This document shows positions 5,457 through 6,889 of a stretch of DNA of 6,889 bases, one piece after another; position 1 is the stretch's first letter, and the number at the start of each line of letters is the position of its first letter. The notes beneath the pieces were generated by a model. The model had not been told where the DNA came from. It made no database searches and saw only the letters and a program-made list of their open reading frames with translations. The DNA is from JBBDYH01 sp040901795 (lineage in GTDB: Bacteria; Planctomycetota; Planctomycetia; Pirellulales; JALHPA01). The DNA is taken from assembly GCA_040901795.1 (NCBI GenBank), contig JBBDYH010000028.1, positions 1 to 6,889 on the forward strand, written 5' to 3'. Position numbers and translations under genes: made by a program.

Positions 5457-6889
5457 TTACTTCGTTCGATTGATCTCGATCAATCCGCCACGGGCCACCA
5501 GATCGAGCCCAGGAGTCCGGTCTTCGCCGCTGAGCACCTGGCTCACTCGTTCAAAACGCTCGAAGAATGAATCGCGCTCTGCGTTCGGTGCTTTGCGCTC
5601 GAAGCCGCGCCAGCCGCGCAGCTCGTCGTGGAACATGTTGCTCGTCCAGCTTACGTCCTCGAATGAGCGATCGTCGAAACCCAACCGCACCGTGCCGCAT
5701 TCGCTCACTGCCAGCAGGGGCAAATCACCCAGCGCCTTGTCGTCGAGTTGCAGCGTAATCTGCCCGCCATGCGTTATCAGGCGATGCGCCGCGCTGGGAA
5801 GCGGATTCTCGACGGTCAGTTTCGTTTCCCCATATTCGTTGACCACGTCGATCGACCCGCCGATGTTCGCCAACTCCAAATCGGCCCGCACGAACCAACC
5901 GCGGAAGTCTCCCTCGATGTTCTTATAGGTGTACTGCTCGGGCGGGTATACGTAGCTTGTCCGAGTGTCGTTGGCATGCCGTGTACCCGAGTTGCCCAGA
6001 TACGTTGTCATCGTAACGTTTGCGTCGCCTGACACGCCGTCGATCGTCTGCAACGGCAGCCGGTCCACGGTCAGCGGACCCTTGAGCCCCTTGACGCGAA
6101 ATTGCCCGTGGTAATCGCGGTCGCCATCACCGCGGACGATGAGCGCCGACTCGACCGATTCAATGTCGAGGCCGCCGAGGCCGCCTTGGACCACAATCGC
6201 CTCGCAGGCGGGCACGTAGACCGTGAGCGTCGCATGGCGCTGCCAATGACTCGACATGCTTCCTTCGCCGTTCTTCGACGATACCTCAAGCGTGATCTGT
6301 CGATTCCCTTCTTTATGTGACAGGCCGTTAACCGACACCACGTCGATAGTCCGCCCCTGCACCGGGCGATAGATCCCCTGCCACTTCTTCCGCTCCTCCA
6401 GCAACCGCCGTCGCCACGCCCGCGCCTTTTCGTCGAGATTCTTGCCCTCAGGGCTGGTCAGAAAAGCTTCCTCCTCGGCCTCGAGTGCTTCTGCTGTCTT
6501 CCCGATTTCATTCTCAGCGGATCGACTTTCATATATCACGCGCATCTGTTCGATGTGTTCCTCCACCGGCTCGTCGCCCGCGGTCAGCACCGTCTTGTCG
6601 AGCACGCACTTTACCTCGGGCTTGTCCCAGCCGACGATCCGCACCTTGCTCGCCATAATCAACAGCCGCCGTTCGGGGCCAGGCTCAAACGTCGTCGCGT
6701 CGCTTTTGAGATGCATCTTTGCCACCGGCACAAACGTTTTTTGCTCTTCGATCTCTTTGCGCACCTCCGCCAGCTCAGTGCGGAGCAGATTGACCGCGCG
6801 GCTGGCGTGCTCGCCGCTGATGCGCCCTTCGCTAATCTCCATTTCGAGCGAGCGGACCTTGCTCACCAGCCGGTCGTAGTATTCCTTGA
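5457..6889 (-). CDS. Protein of unknown function, coiled-coil N-part and beta-rich DUF4097-like C-part (5' end missing)
   Basis: I do not recognise this gene with confidence. The frame is open from the TAA stop at 5457-5459 to the right edge. A GTG at 6866 gives 469 residues, but in-frame codons continue beyond it (reading KEYYDRL), so the true start, and any signal peptide or membrane anchor, probably lies outside. Numbered from that GTG, residues 1-45 and about 115-165 are charged, Glu/Arg-rich and likely helical or coiled coil (for example LLRTELAEVRKEIEEQ). From about 180 to 400 the chain is rich in alternating hydrophobics, Gly and Asp, as in LTVYVPACEAIVVQGGLGG, LIVRGDGD and NIGGSIDVVNEYGETKLTV. 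This pattern resembles DUF4097-type beta-repeat proteins, an inference from texture only. The protein ends in GGLIEINRTK. Its role is unknown, and it converges on the DUF72 gene. Confidence 0.7.
   Translation of the reverse strand, partial: KEYYDRLVSKVRSLEMEISEGRISGEHASRAVNLLRTELAEVRKEIEEQKTFVPVAKMHLKSDATTFEPGPERRLLIMASKVRIVGWDKPEVKCVLDKTVLTAGDEPVEEHIEQMRVIYESRSAENEIGKTAEALEAEEEAFLTSPEGKNLDEKARAWRRRLLEERKKWQGIYRPVQGRTIDVVSVNGLSHKEGNRQITLEVSSKNGEGSMSSHWQRHATLTVYVPACEAIVVQGGLGGLDIESVESALIVRGDGDRDYHGQFRVKGLKGPLTVDRLPLQTIDGVSGDANVTMTTYLGNSGTRHANDTRTSYVYPPEQYTYKNIEGDFRGWFVRADLELANIGGSIDVVNEYGETKLTVENPLPSAAHRLITHGGQITLQLDDKALGDLPLLAVSECGTVRLGFDDRSFEDVSWTSNMFHDELRGWRGFERKAPNAERDSFFERFERVSQVLSGEDRTPGLDLVARGGLIEINRTK

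Noticed and set aside
6442..6879. 145-codon + strand frame at the right end
   Set aside because: Serine-rich shadow of the minus-strand gene. The composition is that of an antisense reading, and no start signal is visible.

Overview
The window reads as chromosomal DNA of a flagellated, fairly GC-rich bacterium, most likely a planctomycete (Planctomycetota, perhaps Pirellulales). That assignment is an inference. It rests on intergenic spaces packed with short palindromes and heptamer repeats, on weak or absent Shine-Dalgarno sequences, and on the accessory gene types (a membrane-anchored-looking sulfotransferase, a DUF72 protein, a large beta-rich hypothetical). No rRNA, tRNA, CRISPR array or transposase gene was seen.

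Layout: positions 1-2259 carry the end of a flagellar type III export cluster on the + strand: fliQ (5' end cut by the window edge), fliR and flhB. These encode inner-membrane parts of the export gate. FliQ and FliR, with FliP, build the gate, and FlhB controls the switch from rod/hook to filament substrates. FlhB carries NPTE where the well-studied proteins have NPTH at the self-cleavage site. The cluster stops after flhB, and flhA does not follow.

Positions 2397-4513 hold two minus-strand genes: a sulfotransferase and a small-molecule-type class I SAM methyltransferase. Divergent from the methyltransferase is a DUF72 (YecE-like) gene at 4622-5413. It converges on a large minus-strand gene of unknown function (5457 to the window end, start outside) with coiled-coil segments followed by a beta-rich, DUF4097-like C-terminal half. 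No shared pathway for these four genes can be read from the sequence.

The most distinctive feature is the spacers. No gene-free stretch exceeds 140 bases, and every one holds repeat or palindromic sequence. There is a CATCTCC cluster after fliQ, and a perfect 23-bp palindrome plus a heptamer array before flhB. After flhB come an inverted heptamer array, a second palindrome built of CTGANNN heptads, and a CATTCC cluster. A 22-bp palindrome lies after the methyltransferase, a third heptamer array lies in the divergent spacer, and a small related hairpin sits in the convergent gap. Several repeats touch gene ends, in two cases abutting or supplying a stop codon. I see no convincing new multi-gene system. 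The repeat families, the FlhB site variant and the unknown 3'-end gene are what deserve follow-up.
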